The notes under the pieces were generated by a model. It was given only the letters and a program-made list of their open reading frames with translations, was not told where the DNA came from and made no database searches. From Paramacrobiotus metropolitanus (lineage: Eukaryota; Tardigrada; Eutardigrada; Parachela; Macrobiotidae), in assembly GCF_019649055.1 (NCBI RefSeq), contig NW_026570251.1, forward strand, positions 682,001 through 746,000: a stretch of DNA of 64,000 nt, read 5' to 3'. Positions 11,249 through 23,190 of this stretch are shown in pieces (the stretch's first letter is position 1; each line of letters opens with the position of its first letter). A program made the translations under genes and the position numbers.

Positions 11249-12670
11249 ATGGGAGGCGGTGGATCCAAACCGGCCCCGCGTGTGGACCACGAAGCCATCC
11301 GGCGTCAGCATGAAGAGGAACGGCGGAGGCGGGAAGCACAGCAGCAGCAGCAGCGTCAGGCGGAGCAGGCCCAGATGATGAAGACCATGCAGCAGATGCA
11401 GGAGAAGGCTACGGCCGAGCGTCAACGCGCAGAAGCCGCCTACCGACAGCAACAACAAGAAATGGCCCAGCAGCGTGCACAGGCCATGGCGGAGAAAGAG
11501 CGAGAGTATGCTCGCGACCGTGAGAGAGATCGGAACATGTTTGAGCGTCGGTTGGAGGAAATGCGCAGCGCTTCGGCACAAGAACGCCGCCAGATGGAGG
11601 AGGAGTTCCGGCGCCAGCAACAGCGCCTGGACGAGGAACGCCGGCTGGCCATGGAGAAGCGTGATCAAGAGCACAAGGAACAGCAAGAGCGGGACCGCGC
11701 TGTGTTTCAACAACAGCTGGACGACATGAAAGACGCCACGGAAGCCGAGCGGCAGAAACTGCAGGCTGACTTCCGCCAGCAACAGGAAGCCATGGAGCAG
11801 AGATGGGCCGGTGAACGGGAGCGTTATGAGGAAAAATTAATGGCCATGCAAGACAGTATGGCGGAAGCGGAAGAGCGGGTGCAAAAAATGGCCGAGCAGC
11901 TGGAGAAGCCTATCAAGGACCGCGAAAAGAAAATTGAATTTGTCAACGGCCTCGAGTTGAAGATCCAGCAGAACGACTCACTGCTGCTGGTCGGGCCGAA
12001 GGGTATGGGGAAAAGCACATTCCTTTGGTTGCTCAACAAAGGTCAAATGCCCAAAAGGTCAATTCGAGACGGGACTGTGGAAATTATCCATCTGAGTGGG
12101 TTCGTCGATTCCATTGGACTGCGTGGATGGACGCCCGAAGAGCTGCTGAAACTGCTGGTTTTGATGATTTACGAAGGCATCCCCACCGATTTGATTATTT
12201 TCGGTAATGATCGCATTGATCTGCCGGTGACGTCCTTAGGTTTACTGGGCATAACCAATCCGATGATAGTCATTATGTCCAGTGATTTTTGGAAGTTGTA
12301 CCAACCACCGAACGGTGGTGAACAAAAAATTCACTTGGTGGAGAAGGCCGACGGGACGCGCTACGTGGAACCCGAGAAAGACTTGGAGTACGTATACAAT
12401 CTGCCGGTGTACGAAGACATTGAGGAGTTCCATCTGGGCAAACCCATAACGCACCACGACGATATTCAGCTTCTGGTCAGCCGGCGTAAGGAAGCGGGCG
12501 TCTTGCCATTCCAGTTTCTGATGGACAGACTGGGAGACGTATTTACTGTGGGAATGGACAATGACAACAACATGGAAGCCATTTTCCGTTTTATCTACAT
12601 TTTTGAAACAAAGTACAAGAAAAATAAAATAAGATTTATGAATAGCGCTACGTTGCAAGAGTTCAACTAA
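11249..12670 (+). CDS. coiled-coil P-loop NTPase, paralogue 1 (N-myristoylation-type start)
   Basis: The protein has 473 residues with an ATG start in MGGGGSK, a textbook N-myristoylation context (Gly2, Ser6). Residues 20-225 are an uninterrupted Gln/Arg/Glu-rich coiled coil with a 55-residue periodic unit (RD...F...L..M...A..ER). EKPIKDR at about 226 precedes the Walker A GPKGMGKS at about 255, then DGT, DSIGLRGWT, LPVTSLGLLGI and a conserved C-terminus FMNSATLQEF. No Walker B DExx is obvious; DLIIFGNDRIDLP is the best candidate. The gene appears intronless. A polyadenylation signal lies at 12796. It is the first of a head-to-tail cluster of paralogues. The product is probably a membrane-tethered, self-associating nucleotide-binding protein (inference). 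I do not recognise a named family. Confidence 0.85.
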   Translation: MGGGGSKPAPRVDHEAIRRQHEEERRRREAQQQQQRQAEQAQMMKTMQQMQEKATAERQRAEAAYRQQQQEMAQQRAQAMAEKEREYARDRERDRNMFERRLEEMRSASAQERRQMEEEFRRQQQRLDEERRLAMEKRDQEHKEQQERDRAVFQQQLDDMKDATEAERQKLQADFRQQQEAMEQRWAGERERYEEKLMAMQDSMAEAEERVQKMAEQLEKPIKDREKKIEFVNGLELKIQQNDSLLLVGPKGMGKSTFLWLLNKGQMPKRSIRDGTVEIIHLSGFVDSIGLRGWTPEELLKLLVLMIYEGIPTDLIIFGNDRIDLPVTSLGLLGITNPMIVIMSSDFWKLYQPPNGGEQKIHLVEKADGTRYVEPEKDLEYVYNLPVYEDIEEFHLGKPITHHDDIQLLVSRRKEAGVLPFQFLMDRLGDVFTVGMDNDNNMEAIFRFIYIFETKYKKNKIRFMNSATLQEFN

Positions 12671-14602
12671 TTAAATCGTCGAACTATTTACCGTACATTA
12701 TGCGAACGTCTGCCTTTTTACGGTGCTGTGAGGAGTTCCAAATTAGATTCTATATAGTAATATTCTACTTAGACACTTGATGCTAATTAGCTCGCAATAA
12801 AATTATGTTGTACTTACTAATGTACTGATTACTTTGTTAACACGGTGTTTTTATGTTACATGTTGTAATTGTTAACACTTTCCTAGCAGTGCCGATGTAC
12901 CATATTCAGCACGTTTGCAGTGCATGTACTGAAGTATTTAGCCAATTCTTATCTTATGGACGATGTCAAGGCTGCCAAGATAAACACGCCATATATATAG
13001 AATTATTATTGCAGTACAAGCACTAACGAACTCAAAGTCCAAATGGCCAAAATAGCCTCCACATCCAAATGCAGTTTAATTAAGGAACTTACATGTATGA
13101 GATTGTATATTTTCTAGTGTTCATGCTATTGTACAGTTACAGTATCGTCCCGCTGTCATCACAAATTACTCGTTTATCACCAACCGCTGCCAGCTGGCAC
13201 TGCTTATCGGCATGCAAACTGCTCAGAATTGTTAAATGTGTTAATAGTGGCACTGTGTGCATTGGTCCGCATTTTTATTGCGTTACAACCAGTATTACAG
13301 AATAAGGAATCGACATGCCTACCGCTTTTCGAATTAGCGGGATTGTTAAACAAACCAACCTCGCCAGAGCTACGCACCTTCTTTTGTCCTCATGGTTGAG
13401 TAAATCGACTTTTATCTCATTTAAAATCTTTAAAATCATAAAAATTGTTTGAAACTGTTGGCTTCCAAAACTATGTTTTCTTCTGCAAAAATTCCCGATT
13501 TTCGCTTTTACCAAATTTCATCCAAAATTTAATTTCTTCTAATCACCAAAATTCTTCTATAATAATTTTTTCGTACTTCGAAAATTTACTCAGCAATGAG
13601 CAGAGCATTATTTCCTGGTTGAAATCTTGTACGGCCGTTCGAGATCCTAAAAGTGCCCAGAATAACCGGGATTTCTAGGATGTTGTCCTTGTGGATAAAA
13701 TAGTTCCCCGATAAAACATCGATATTGCATAGGTTAGTGCAGCTATAAAATAAATGAGAGGAGATTAACTGGCGTAAGATTTGCCGATCAGAATGCGCCC
13801 ACAACACAAAAGCAGTCAGCGAGCGGTAAATGCGCTGTTGCGTAATGCGCTATCAACCTGATATTCTGCGGCAACGCATTAGGCATCGTTTTGTGTGTGC
13901 AAAAATCTGGCCGTTTCCGGTCTGTGTGGAGCTTTCGTTACAAGCTTATCAAAAAATCTGATAAGTCCTTGCTCGACTGCGAGTCAGAGCCTACAAAGTT
14001 ACAGTGGGTCGACTGTTCAGTTCAGAATGTTACAATGATTTGATGTTAGTGGTATCCTTGAGTTTAACCGCTTCTTAAGCATTTTGAATCAATAATTATA
14101 ATCATAATCGTTATGCTATTGAATGTATCTGGTTTTTTCTCAGTAAGCAGATATTAATGCGTCCGCGGCTAATTGGAAGGTCACTTACAGATTAGTAGGT
14201 ACCAGTTATAATTTGTCCCATTTTGAAAGTGTAGACCACAGAGCTTCGGAACTACGGTCATAATTATGATGCCAAGTTGCTACATTGCTCGTTTTGCTTG
14301 CCCGACAGCTAAATAAACCCAGAGTGGATTGCGATTTAGCGATACTGCACGCTGATGGATAAGCATACAATATAGACATTTGAACCGTAGAAGATATCGT
14401 TGTTTGTATGAAGAATATTCTCTGATTACATGCTGCTGCTGTTATCTTAGTGTAGCAGTGTCGAAATCGGGCAATCGTTAACTGAAACTGAGCTATACGG
14501 ACAAGGGTATCTCGTACAAAAATTACGTTAACGCAGGCAGGGTCAAGAAACGGCCAGCAGTTTTCCTAAGAGGTGACAATACCGTCGAATTGTATGTCGA
14601 CT
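12671..14602. other. intergenic spacer between NTPase paralogues
   Basis: This AT-rich spacer of about 1.9 kb has no convincing ORF on either strand. The promoter of the 14603 gene should lie in its right part. I saw no NTPase-domain relic here. Confidence 0.5.
12796..12801 (+). promoter_or_regulatory. AATAAA polyadenylation signal
   Basis: A canonical hexamer 125 nt after the stop codon of the NTPase paralogue at 11249-12670. Confidence 0.5.
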
Positions 14603-15427
14603 ATGGGAAGCCAGGGTAGTAAATATGAGGAACAGGAAGCCGATCGCTACCGTCGGCAACTGGAGGAGGAAGATCGTCGCCGCGATGAACAGTATGCACG
14701 AGAACGGCAGGCAGACCAAGCCGCCTTCCTGCAGAAGTTGGCGGAGATGCAGAACAGCGAACTGGCCGAGCGACAGCGTATTGACGCGCTGTTTGAAGGA
14801 CAACAACAGCAGGATTATGAGCACTACATGGAGGAATTACAGCGCAAGCAAGAACGGTACAGTGAGCAGCAGCAACAAGACCAAGCTTTATTAGACGTAC
14901 AGTTAGAGGGGATCCGTAATGCCGCGGTTGTCGAACGCCAGCAGGTTGTCCAATCTCTGCAACGGGAGCAGCAACAGAGTAGTGACCTCTACGCCGCCGA
15001 ATTACAGCGCAAAGAACAAGAACACGCCGCACACCGTCAGCGCGACCGGCTGCTGTTTGAGAAACAGTACGGGGATATGCGCAACGCATCCGCTGCTGAG
15101 CGGCAGCGCATGGAGGAAGCGTTTCACAGTGACCAGCGCCGCAAAGAGCAAGAACATACAGCGCGCCGCATTACGGACGCAGAACGCCGACAGGAGCGCC
15201 CCCTAACAACGCACCGGATAAAGACCACCACCAGCACCCTCACAGCACCCCAGCCCAGGTTAAGCGCGTTCGTAGCGTCACAAGCGACAGGTACAAATTC
15301 CAGCTGGGACCGACCAAGCGCTGGTAGCGATGAAGAGTTAACCGTCCGCGCCGAGAAACTGGCCGATCGAAGAAGAGAGCGAGAACTGAACCGGCAGACA
15401 CCGACTTCAACGGAAGATATTAATTAA
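14603..15427 (+). CDS. coiled-coil-only paralogue lacking the P-loop domain
   Basis: The frame begins at ATG 14594 or, more likely, 14603, which yields MGSQGSKY, another N-myristoylation-type start. About 210 residues match the cluster's coiled coil, including two exact 55-residue repeat steps (conserved Glu-Arg positions at LAERQ, VVERQ and AAERQ). After about residue 205 the sequence changes to a low-complexity Thr/Ser/Arg tail and ends at 15427 without the EKPxKDR segment or Walker A. No NTPase remnant follows downstream. It could be a truncated gene or a functional regulatory partner that co-assembles through the coiled coil. The open frame of 274 codons argues against simple decay. Confidence 0.7.
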   Translation: MGSQGSKYEEQEADRYRRQLEEEDRRRDEQYARERQADQAAFLQKLAEMQNSELAERQRIDALFEGQQQQDYEHYMEELQRKQERYSEQQQQDQALLDVQLEGIRNAAVVERQQVVQSLQREQQQSSDLYAAELQRKEQEHAAHRQRDRLLFEKQYGDMRNASAAERQRMEEAFHSDQRRKEQEHTARRITDAERRQERPLTTHRIKTTTSTLTAPQPRLSAFVASQATGTNSSWDRPSAGSDEELTVRAEKLADRRRERELNRQTPTSTEDIN

Positions 15428-16238
15428 GAATGGTTAAACACTCTGTCATTCAGTTTCTAAACAAATTTCGATACGTTGAGCGAAAGGTGCGCTACTCTTA
15501 GTGTTATTTAAGTTTCACTCATTATTTTTTACGTCATTATTCATTATGAATACAGTTTGGTAATTGGGGACAAGGTTGTAATATAGAATTCCGGTTGAGC
15601 GTATAGATGCAATACTTCAGATCACTTGCACCACCGGCATTTCTGCTCATAACGCTTACAGTTAATTATTTGTACAAAGCTCCGGTAAATTGCCAGTTAT
15701 CAATGTGCATCAATGTCCAGTGCTTATGTCAGTGCAAATAAAGAGTTATTGGTTAAGCTGATAACCGCAGTCGCACACATAATCCATTTATCAGCGGTAT
15801 TCCTAGCTTTTCTTTACATGCAGGCGACGTCGACAATACCGCCGTACCTAAGAGAACGCTCTATGAGTGTTTACGCTTATGGCGTTGTCCTCACAAAGAG
15901 TTAAAAGACTGCCACATGCCGCATTTGGAGCAGCAGGCAGCTGAATACTAAGAAGTTATGACACGAACACTCGGAACGCACAATTACCTTTGAACTTGTA
16001 ATCAACAAGTGCTGAACTTGTATCAACAAGTGCGAGTACAAGTACTATACTCACGCTTCTAATCGATGCATTTGTATTAGAAAATATGAGATAACCATGT
16101 GCAGTTCTGACAAAATTGGCTGGGATTGATAGTCAGTATGGGCGGTTGTAAGTGGTATTGCGCTCCTAAGAAGTTCGGTGTTATAGCGACTTCTGCAGTG
16201 TTCACTGATCTGTTTGTGCGCATGCGTGGGTTTTTATC
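15428..16238. other. intergenic spacer
   Basis: No gene found. The 63-codon frame at 15713-15904 has no supporting motif. The region should contain the 3' end of the 14603 gene and the promoter of the 16239 gene. Confidence 0.45.
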
Positions 16239-17714
16239 ATGGCTTGGATCGCTCCCGTAGTCGTCGGTATTGGTGGTGCTTTGTTGTCGCTATTTGGAGG
16301 CGGACGCCGACGTTCCGAACCGGCAGTGGATGTCACAGCCATTCATCGCCAGTATGAGGAGGAGCGTCAAAATCGGGAGAGGCAGTACGAACGGGAAAGG
16401 CAAGCCCAACATACCGCATTTACTAAACAAGTAGTCGACATGCAAACAAAAGCGGCTGCTGAGCACCAGAAAAGCAGTCAAGAGTTCATGCGACAAATGC
16501 AGCAGAACGCGGAGCAGCACCGCGCCGAAATGCAGCGTCGCGATGCCGAATATAAACAGCAACAGCAGCGTGACAACGAGCGCTTTGAACGCAACATGCA
16601 GGATCAGCGAGACAAGTCAGCTGCCGAGCGGCAGGAAATGCGGGAAGAATTCCGTCGCGAGCAAGATCGGATGGAAGTAGCCCGTCAAGCAGATAATCAG
16701 CAGCGGGAAGAAGAGTTCGAGCAAAAGCGTCAGGAAGACCGAATGGAAAATGAAAGGCGAATGGATGATCTGCGGGCGACCAATGCCGCCGAGCGGCTGC
16801 GCATGGAAGATGAATTCAACCGGCGCCAAACGGAGATAGAGCGTCAGCACGCCGAGGATCAGCGCCGTTACGAGACTCGTCTGGAGGAGTTAACCCAGAG
16901 TCTGCGGGACGCTGAAGAGAACGTTCGCGCTCTGCGTGAGCAGCTGGAGAAGCCGGTGAAGGATCGGCAAGAAAAGCTAGATTTTGTCAACAGTCTCCAT
17001 CGAAGGATTCACGTGAACAATTCCTTGCTGCTGCTCGGTCCCAAAGGCACCGGGAAAAGCACCTTCATGTGGCTGCTTAATCGCGGTGCCATGCCGAAAC
17101 GGACAATTCGCGACGGTACGGTGGAAATGGAGCAACTGACGGGATACGTGGATTCCATTGGGCTGCGCGGATGGACGGTGGAGGAGGTGTTGAAGCTGAT
17201 GGTGGTGCTCCTCTACCAGGGCTTCCCCAAGGATTTAATTATCTTTGGTAATGACCGCATCGAGCTACCGGTGACAACGTTGGGTCTGCTGGGCATTGGA
17301 AATCCCATGATCGTCGTCTTGTCCGGGGACTTTTGGAAGATGTACCAGCCGGCCGGCGGTGGTCGGCCCAAATTTCAGTTGGTACAGAACAAGGACGGTG
17401 TGCGTCGGGTCGAGCCGGAAACGGATCTTGATCACGTGTACGACTTGACGGCTTACAAAGAAATCGAGGAGATGCATCTGGGCACGCCCATCACCCACCA
17501 CGACGACATCGATCAGCTGGTGCGCAGACGGGAACAGGTCGGTGTGCGGCCGTTCCAGTTTTTTATGGACAAACTGAGGAGTGTCTTTACAGCCGAAATG
17601 GAGAACGACCCTATAATCGAGGTCCTTTTCCGCTTTATCTACATATACGAGAAGAAGTACTGCAAAAATAATCTGAAATTTATGAACACGGCGACGCTTC
17701 AAGACTTTAGGTAA
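16239..17714 (+). CDS. coiled-coil P-loop NTPase, paralogue 3 (hydrophobic N-terminal anchor)
   Basis: The protein has 491 residues. In place of a myristoylation signal the N-terminus is a hydrophobic stretch (AWIAPVVVGIGGALLSLFGG) followed by RRR, a plausible membrane anchor. The coiled coil (about 30-225) has three repeat steps whose conserved A-E-[HR] positions are exactly 55 residues apart. EKPVKDR precedes the Walker A, here GPKGTGKS (Thr replaces Met). The DSIGLRGWT and LPVTTLGLLGI motifs and the C-terminal FMNTATLQDF ending follow. The polyadenylation signal AATAAA lies 12 nt after the stop. It appears intronless. Strand and order match its neighbours, indicating tandem duplication and divergence. 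Confidence 0.85.
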   Translation: MAWIAPVVVGIGGALLSLFGGGRRRSEPAVDVTAIHRQYEEERQNRERQYERERQAQHTAFTKQVVDMQTKAAAEHQKSSQEFMRQMQQNAEQHRAEMQRRDAEYKQQQQRDNERFERNMQDQRDKSAAERQEMREEFRREQDRMEVARQADNQQREEEFEQKRQEDRMENERRMDDLRATNAAERLRMEDEFNRRQTEIERQHAEDQRRYETRLEELTQSLRDAEENVRALREQLEKPVKDRQEKLDFVNSLHRRIHVNNSLLLLGPKGTGKSTFMWLLNRGAMPKRTIRDGTVEMEQLTGYVDSIGLRGWTVEEVLKLMVVLLYQGFPKDLIIFGNDRIELPVTTLGLLGIGNPMIVVLSGDFWKMYQPAGGGRPKFQLVQNKDGVRRVEPETDLDHVYDLTAYKEIEEMHLGTPITHHDDIDQLVRRREQVGVRPFQFFMDKLRSVFTAEMENDPIIEVLFRFIYIYEKKYCKNNLKFMNTATLQDFR

Positions 17715-17725
17715 AAGCAGGTTTC

Positions 17726-17731
17726 AATAAA
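17726..17731 (+). promoter_or_regulatory. AATAAA polyadenylation signal
   Basis: A canonical hexamer just downstream of the stop codon at 17714. Confidence 0.55.
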
Positions 17732-18239
17732 GAAAAAATTCGTCCTAATGGTGCTGTTGTTTTATGTACCTATTTTTTGATTCGTATTGTTCAGTTGCGC
17801 CGAATTTTTTCCGGTTGCTCGTTGATACACGAGCATAGCTCACAAATCAATCTAAAAAGAGAGAAACCAATTTTTAACCGCTTTTGCAAGCAACACAATT
17901 ATTTATAAATGGGAATTTATGGGATATTGTTTGGCTGCTGCACAAATGGACATACATACCGAAAAGATTCGGTATGAAGCTTATTTATAAAATGGTTCGC
18001 GCTCATTACGGTGCTATTACATAGTACGAGTATAGTTGCAAAGCCACAATGTTCCTGCTACATGAACCCGTAAAAGCTGTCGAGCATTCAGCGAGCATAA
18101 ACTGAGCATAGAATTCAAGTTTATAGGTTACCTCCATACCACGGCGCGCCACGCCACCGTGTTTACCGGTGACATAGATTTTGTATTTTGTATTGTATAG
18201 CTAATGCACGGCAAATATCAATACTTCGCATATATTCAT
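17732..18239. other. spacer between NTPase paralogue and LINE
   Basis: I see no gene. The exact 5' border of the LINE is not defined, so its beginning may extend into this stretch. Confidence 0.4.
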
Positions 18240-18401
18240 TACTTCTTGTTTTACCTTCTCAGTATACTTCGAATGGTGGTAACTACTGGAGGGGTCGCGT
18301 AAAATTTGTCACCACAGAAGAAGCGTCTCGCGTGCGGATCTAACTTTTTCGTTAGCGAAGAATAACGTATCCGGGTTGAACTTTTCACTGGTGAATACGG
18401 T

Positions 18402-19543
18402 GTGACCTTTCGCTTTTCCCCACCATGGGGGGGGGAAAATAGTAATAGTTCAATTATTACCTGCGAAATTCCTCTCCTGGATTTTTCCCAATCAATTGCC
18501 AAAATTAATCGGTTCGTTGCGAATTTTCTTGCATGTAAAAAATTGAATGACTATCATGCTCTGACCACTGACGGTCGTGCTGTGCTGGAGTTGACCGATT
18601 CCCTGCAAGAACTACACAAAGCCGCCCTGTCGGAAATTGCATCTCTTCAACAACAAAATGTCCTGCCCGTCGCATCGAAACCAACGTATGCCACTATGAC
18701 CTCAAGGAACGCAGTGACGAATTCCAAGCATGTGCCCAACAAGAACGTCCTTGTCCTTAAACCGAAAGATTTGCCAGTGCCCAGCCAGTCCCGTAAAACA
18801 GCAAAAGAGATGACGGATTTTTGCAAAGTTTTATCGACTACGATCCCTGCTGGAGCCGAAGGCACCAATGTAACAAATGTCCGCTCAGGCTTTGGTAAGT
18901 CGGTAATTGTTGAATTTCGAACTCCTGATGATGCAGTTAAGGGTGAAGCGTTATTAAAAGAACACAGTGAAACGCTTGGAGTAAACGTCGAAAAGCCGAA
19001 AACGCGTAAGCATCGCATGATAATTCGTAGGATTCCAGTTGCTATGTCTGAAGAGGATTTTGTGAATGATTTAAAACTGAAGAATTTACGCGCTGATAGC
19101 GAAATTAAAATCGTGAAAAAGCTGAACAGCACCCGCCCTAATCCTTTGACCTATGCAGTTGTTATCGATGTTGATGGAGAAACGCGTAATGTTTAATTGC
19201 TGAAAAATCCGTATTGCTTGGTTGGTATTCTTGCCCTGTCAGCGACCATTTCTATGTGCCACAGTGTAAGAAATGTTGTGAATTTTACCACGTAGCAGTG
19301 AAATGTGAAAAAGACGCAGTGTGTGGATATTGTGCAAAATCTCACCTTTCTGTTAACTGTCCTGAAACTGACCCTTCGTTCAACTGCGTTTGCGTTAACT
19401 GTAAAAGAGCTGATAAATTCGATGCCAAAAATCCACATGCGGCTTTCGCGCATGAATACTGTACTGTTTACCAGAATTTGTATAAATCGAGAATGTTTTA
19501 TAACAGTTCGGTAAAAAACATGCAGCTTCACCGCAAAATTTAA
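18402..19543 (+). pseudogene. LINE ORF1 (nucleic-acid-binding protein), frameshifted
   Basis: The first frame (to 19196) encodes a basic protein with a region resembling a paired RRM-like module (IVEFRTPDDAVKGEALL, then IIRRIPVAMSEEDF). After a frameshift at about 19190-19214 the second frame encodes zinc knuckles with C-x2-C...H...C spacing (CKKCCEFYH, CGYCAKSHLSVNC, CVCVNC). By comparison with the second LINE the true ATG is probably at about 18424, where a nine-G run throws the frame. The product would bind LINE RNA. Confidence 0.7.
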
Positions 19544-19614
19544 CCAATGCTAAATGTACAGGTCAAGTTACCCACAGTGACAATTATGTTGATAACTGCA
19601 TTAACGATAGTTCC

Positions 19615-22580
19615 GTGATAGTGAACAATGAAGATCCGTGTTTCCAAGATAGGCTAAAGTTAATGACCAGCCAAAACCTTCGCCATCTGAAGACAGTAGT
19701 TGTTCGTTGTTGTAACATTAACATTGTTAAGAACAAAAGTGGACAGGTAAAATTATTTTGTGCAAACGCGGATATAACTGGTCTTACTGAGACGTGGGAT
19801 AATGAGGCTATAACCGATAACAAATTTGCGGATCTGCGTTCCTTCAATGTTTTTCGTAAACGACGTGAATACGGATATGGTGGTGGTGTGGCAATCATTG
19901 TGCGTAAAAACATGAAAAGTTTTAGACGAACTGAGTATGAGCTAACGTCCGTTGAGGTGATTTTTGTCGAAGTTCCGGTAATCGACAGGGTCATTGTCTG
20001 TGTCTATTTGTCTCCGTCTAAAGTACGTTCTCTACTACCCGTGTTTGTTAATCATCTTGAATCTGTCATCCCTATAGAAACTATGTCTAAATTAATAATA
20101 TTAGGTGATTTCAACTTACCTGAAATTAACTGGTGCAAAAATGAAGGAAATTCGGTAACTGGGGAAGAACTAATTTCCGCTTTAAAAGAATTTCGATTAA
20201 TTCAAATCGTAGATTTTCCTACTCGAATGAAAAACTGTTTGGATTTGTGTATTCTGTCACCAAAAAATTTAGTAATGAATATTAAGCCCGTAAGTCCTCC
20301 TTCTGTTTCAAATGATCATGCAGCGTTTGAGCTATCTTTAGCTATAAAGCGTAAAAAATCTTCTACTTTCGTTCCTCCCACTTGGAAAATTGCCCAAGAC
20401 AAGGTTGCTAATTTTGTTAACGATTTGGTAGCGGTTAATTGGGACGGACATTTTCGAAATGCTGATACCAACAAGCGTGTGCTAATTTTTGAGTCTTTGT
20501 TTCTGTCAATTGCGAAGCGGTATTTTGTCTATGGTCAAGCGAGACGTAAAGGCGGCGTTGTTTACCCTGTTAACGTTAAAAGAGCTATTAGAAAGCAAAA
20601 TACTGCTTTCAAAAACTACCGAAATTCTTTGAAAAATAACGATGCTAACCTCGCTTTGCATTACAAGCTTAAATGGAAAAATCTGTGCAAGTATACGGAA
20701 AAGTTAGTACGCAATTTCGAAAACTGTCAGATCAGCGAGGCCGCAACGGCAGCACGCAATAACCCACGAAAATTTTGGCAATACGTAAAGTCAGCTGATG
20801 ATAAAACTGGGATTCCGCCGCTGAAAAAGGATGACGGTTCAGTTCTATGTACAGATATCGCAAAAGCTACCGCTTTGAATCTGATGTACGCAAAGTCGCA
20901 GGGGCCGTGTGATCGTCATTGTCACGGAACTAATGTTGATTTATGTGTAAATAACAACGCTGAACCTTTTGAAATAACAGAAGAAATGATTTTTTATCAC
21001 ATTGCAAGCTCGTCGTCTACATCGTCTAGTGGCCCATTCGAAATAACGACCAAACTTTTAAAATTGTGCGCCAGTGCAGTTACTAAACCACTTAAAATGA
21101 TCTTCACTGCAGCGCTAAATGAAGGTTGTTACCCTGAACGATGGAAACTTTCCTACATTTCTCCCATTCCAAAAGGTAGCAAAGATCAAACCAATCCCCA
21201 GAATTATCGGCCTATTTCCTTGTTAAACCCTGTTTCAAAAATTTTTGAACGTTGCATTGATGAACATATTCGTAATGTTCTTAAAAAGAATCATAAATTA
21301 ACGGACCACCAGTTCGGTTACAGGGAGAAGCGCTCATGTGAACTTCAGGTTTCTTGGTTTATTAAATCCACAACTGATTTTATTGAAAATAATGTTGAAG
21401 TGCATGCGCTATTCTTAGACTGTTCGAAAGCATTTGACAAATGTGATCACCAGGTTATTTTAACTGCTTTAATTATCTTGGGATCAATAGTCAATTAGTC
21501 CATCTAATTTCTGATTATCTGAAGGGCAGGAAGCAGTGTGTAATTGTGAATGGGTGTGTATCGGAAGTTGAGGAGGTCACCAGTGGTGTACCGCAGGGTT
21601 CAACGGTAGGGCCTTGTTTCTTTATCTGTGTACTTAATTTTTTACCTTCAGCGCTAATTTACAATAGCGAATTACTTTTGTTTGCCGATGACATAGCCCT
21701 TTACAGACCGATAATGTCGACAGATGATGAAATCGCTTTACAGTCGGATCTTACCGCAGTAGAGAATTGGGCACGTCGTAACAAACTCGTGTTCAACGCA
21801 GCAAAATCGTTCCACGTTTCTTTTTCTAAAAAACGAGCTGCAAATTGTAATTCTCAGTACTATCTCAATGGCGATGCGATAGTTAAAACTGAATGTGTGA
21901 AATACTTAGGCGTAATTCTTGATCGCAATTTAAAGTTCAAAGATAATACCGGTAATCTGGTGACTAAATTTCGTAAAAAAACTCGCTGGATTAATGTCGC
22001 GTTCAGAAAAGCTGATTCCGCTGCTCGTATTCAGTTGTATAAGTCGTTGGTCTTCACATCGTTTGATTACTGTTGCCCTTTTATTGCTCCCACTAACAAA
22101 ACTTGCCGAGACAAATTAGAGCGCTGCTTAGAACGTTTTGTGTACTCTCTCTGTCTTGGTAGTGAAAGCTTTAACGAACGATTATTGGAGCTTAAGTGGG
22201 ATTGTTTTGAACTGCGCAGATTGAAACGCAGCTTGGTTTTGGTCTACAAGCTTGTTTTTAACCATATTCCTCTGGGAGAACGGTTTTTCTTACCCTTTGA
22301 ACAAACTGCTGCCGCCTTGTCTTGTATTTCAGGTCATACAAGATCGGCGAATAGGCTGTCTGCGCATCCCTTCCCTATAACGGCGGCACCTACAACGTTG
22401 TGCGGGATTACGTTGCCTCCTTCCTCGGACTTACTCTCCAGTCGCCTGGTCCAGTTATGGAATGAAATGACTCTGGATAAGAAAGACTACGCCTCACTCA
22501 ACGTGTTTAAGAATGCGCTGGATAACGTTTGTTGGAGCGAACTGAACTGTGTTAAACGTTTTCGTAGCATGAACAAATAA
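19615..22580 (+). pseudogene. LINE ORF2: endonuclease and reverse transcriptase, one frameshift
   Basis: The N-terminal part (19690-20350) is an APE-like endonuclease with GLTETW, GGGVAIIVRK, ILGDFNLPEINW and SNDHAAF. The reverse transcriptase follows with PIPKGSKD...NYRPISLL, FLDCSKAFDKCDH, SGVPQGSTVGP and the catalytic FADD box (LLLFADDIALY). The frame breaks once at about 21490, between 21498 and the frame resuming at 21546, by a one-base change. The C-terminal 'thumb' continues to 22580. Only this one break in ORF2 suggests recent activity. Confidence 0.8.
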
Positions 22581-23190
22581 TAATACGGGATTTTTTAGGT
22601 TTTTTTTTTAGGTTGCTAGACTCTTTCTGAATTCCTCCTAGCCGATCGGCCGGTCACTGCCTTGGTACGTGGACCTTCAACAACGTCGGAGGATATTTCT
22701 TAGTTGGATGCTTTTGTCAGATTGTTCGATCAGCATTTTGTTAAAATTACCGCAACACAGATATTGGCTAGTAAATCAGTAGTGCGATTACGCACGTAAG
22801 TGTCCATGCTTTCCATTTTTCCCGCAAGATTATTAAAAATTTTCGAAAATTGTTAAAACTTATACTAATAATAACAGTAAGTGGGTTTTGGTTTTACGCA
22901 TGGACACCAGTGCGATCGCTTCCCTCCCTTTTTATGCATTTCATTAAGCCAATATCTTATAATTATAGCACATTGTCGACATGACTTTTGACTTTCGTAG
23001 TTTTCTGCTCACTTTGTGTACTTTCCTTTTCACAATTTCTGTTGCTTGCCTAGCCGAACTCAATTTGCTATGATTATTATGTTGTGTTTTTTTGTGTGAC
23101 CTTTGCTGTTTATCATGTTTTTTGGAATGTCAAATGCCTTGAGGGGACAGTGTCCCGTTGCATAAGACAATAAATTAAATTAAACCACAG

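Larger units (their letters stand above)
18240..23190 (+). mobile_element. near-full-length non-LTR retrotransposon (LINE, Jockey/CR1-like group)
   Basis: The element has ORF1 with a zinc-knuckle C-terminus, ORF2 with an AP-type endonuclease and reverse transcriptase, and a 3' end in AAGACAATAAATTAAATTAAA-like A/T tail near 23190. A diverged copy on the opposite strand (37308-41200 and 55246-55889) shares the ORF layout and the AAGACAATAAATT 3' end. The precise 5' end and target duplication were not resolved. It interrupts the NTPase gene cluster between 17714 and 23925. Confidence 0.85.

Noticed and set aside
13093-13807. Small ORFs in the spacer after the first NTPase paralogue
   Set aside because: Low-complexity, mutually overlapping frames without motifs.
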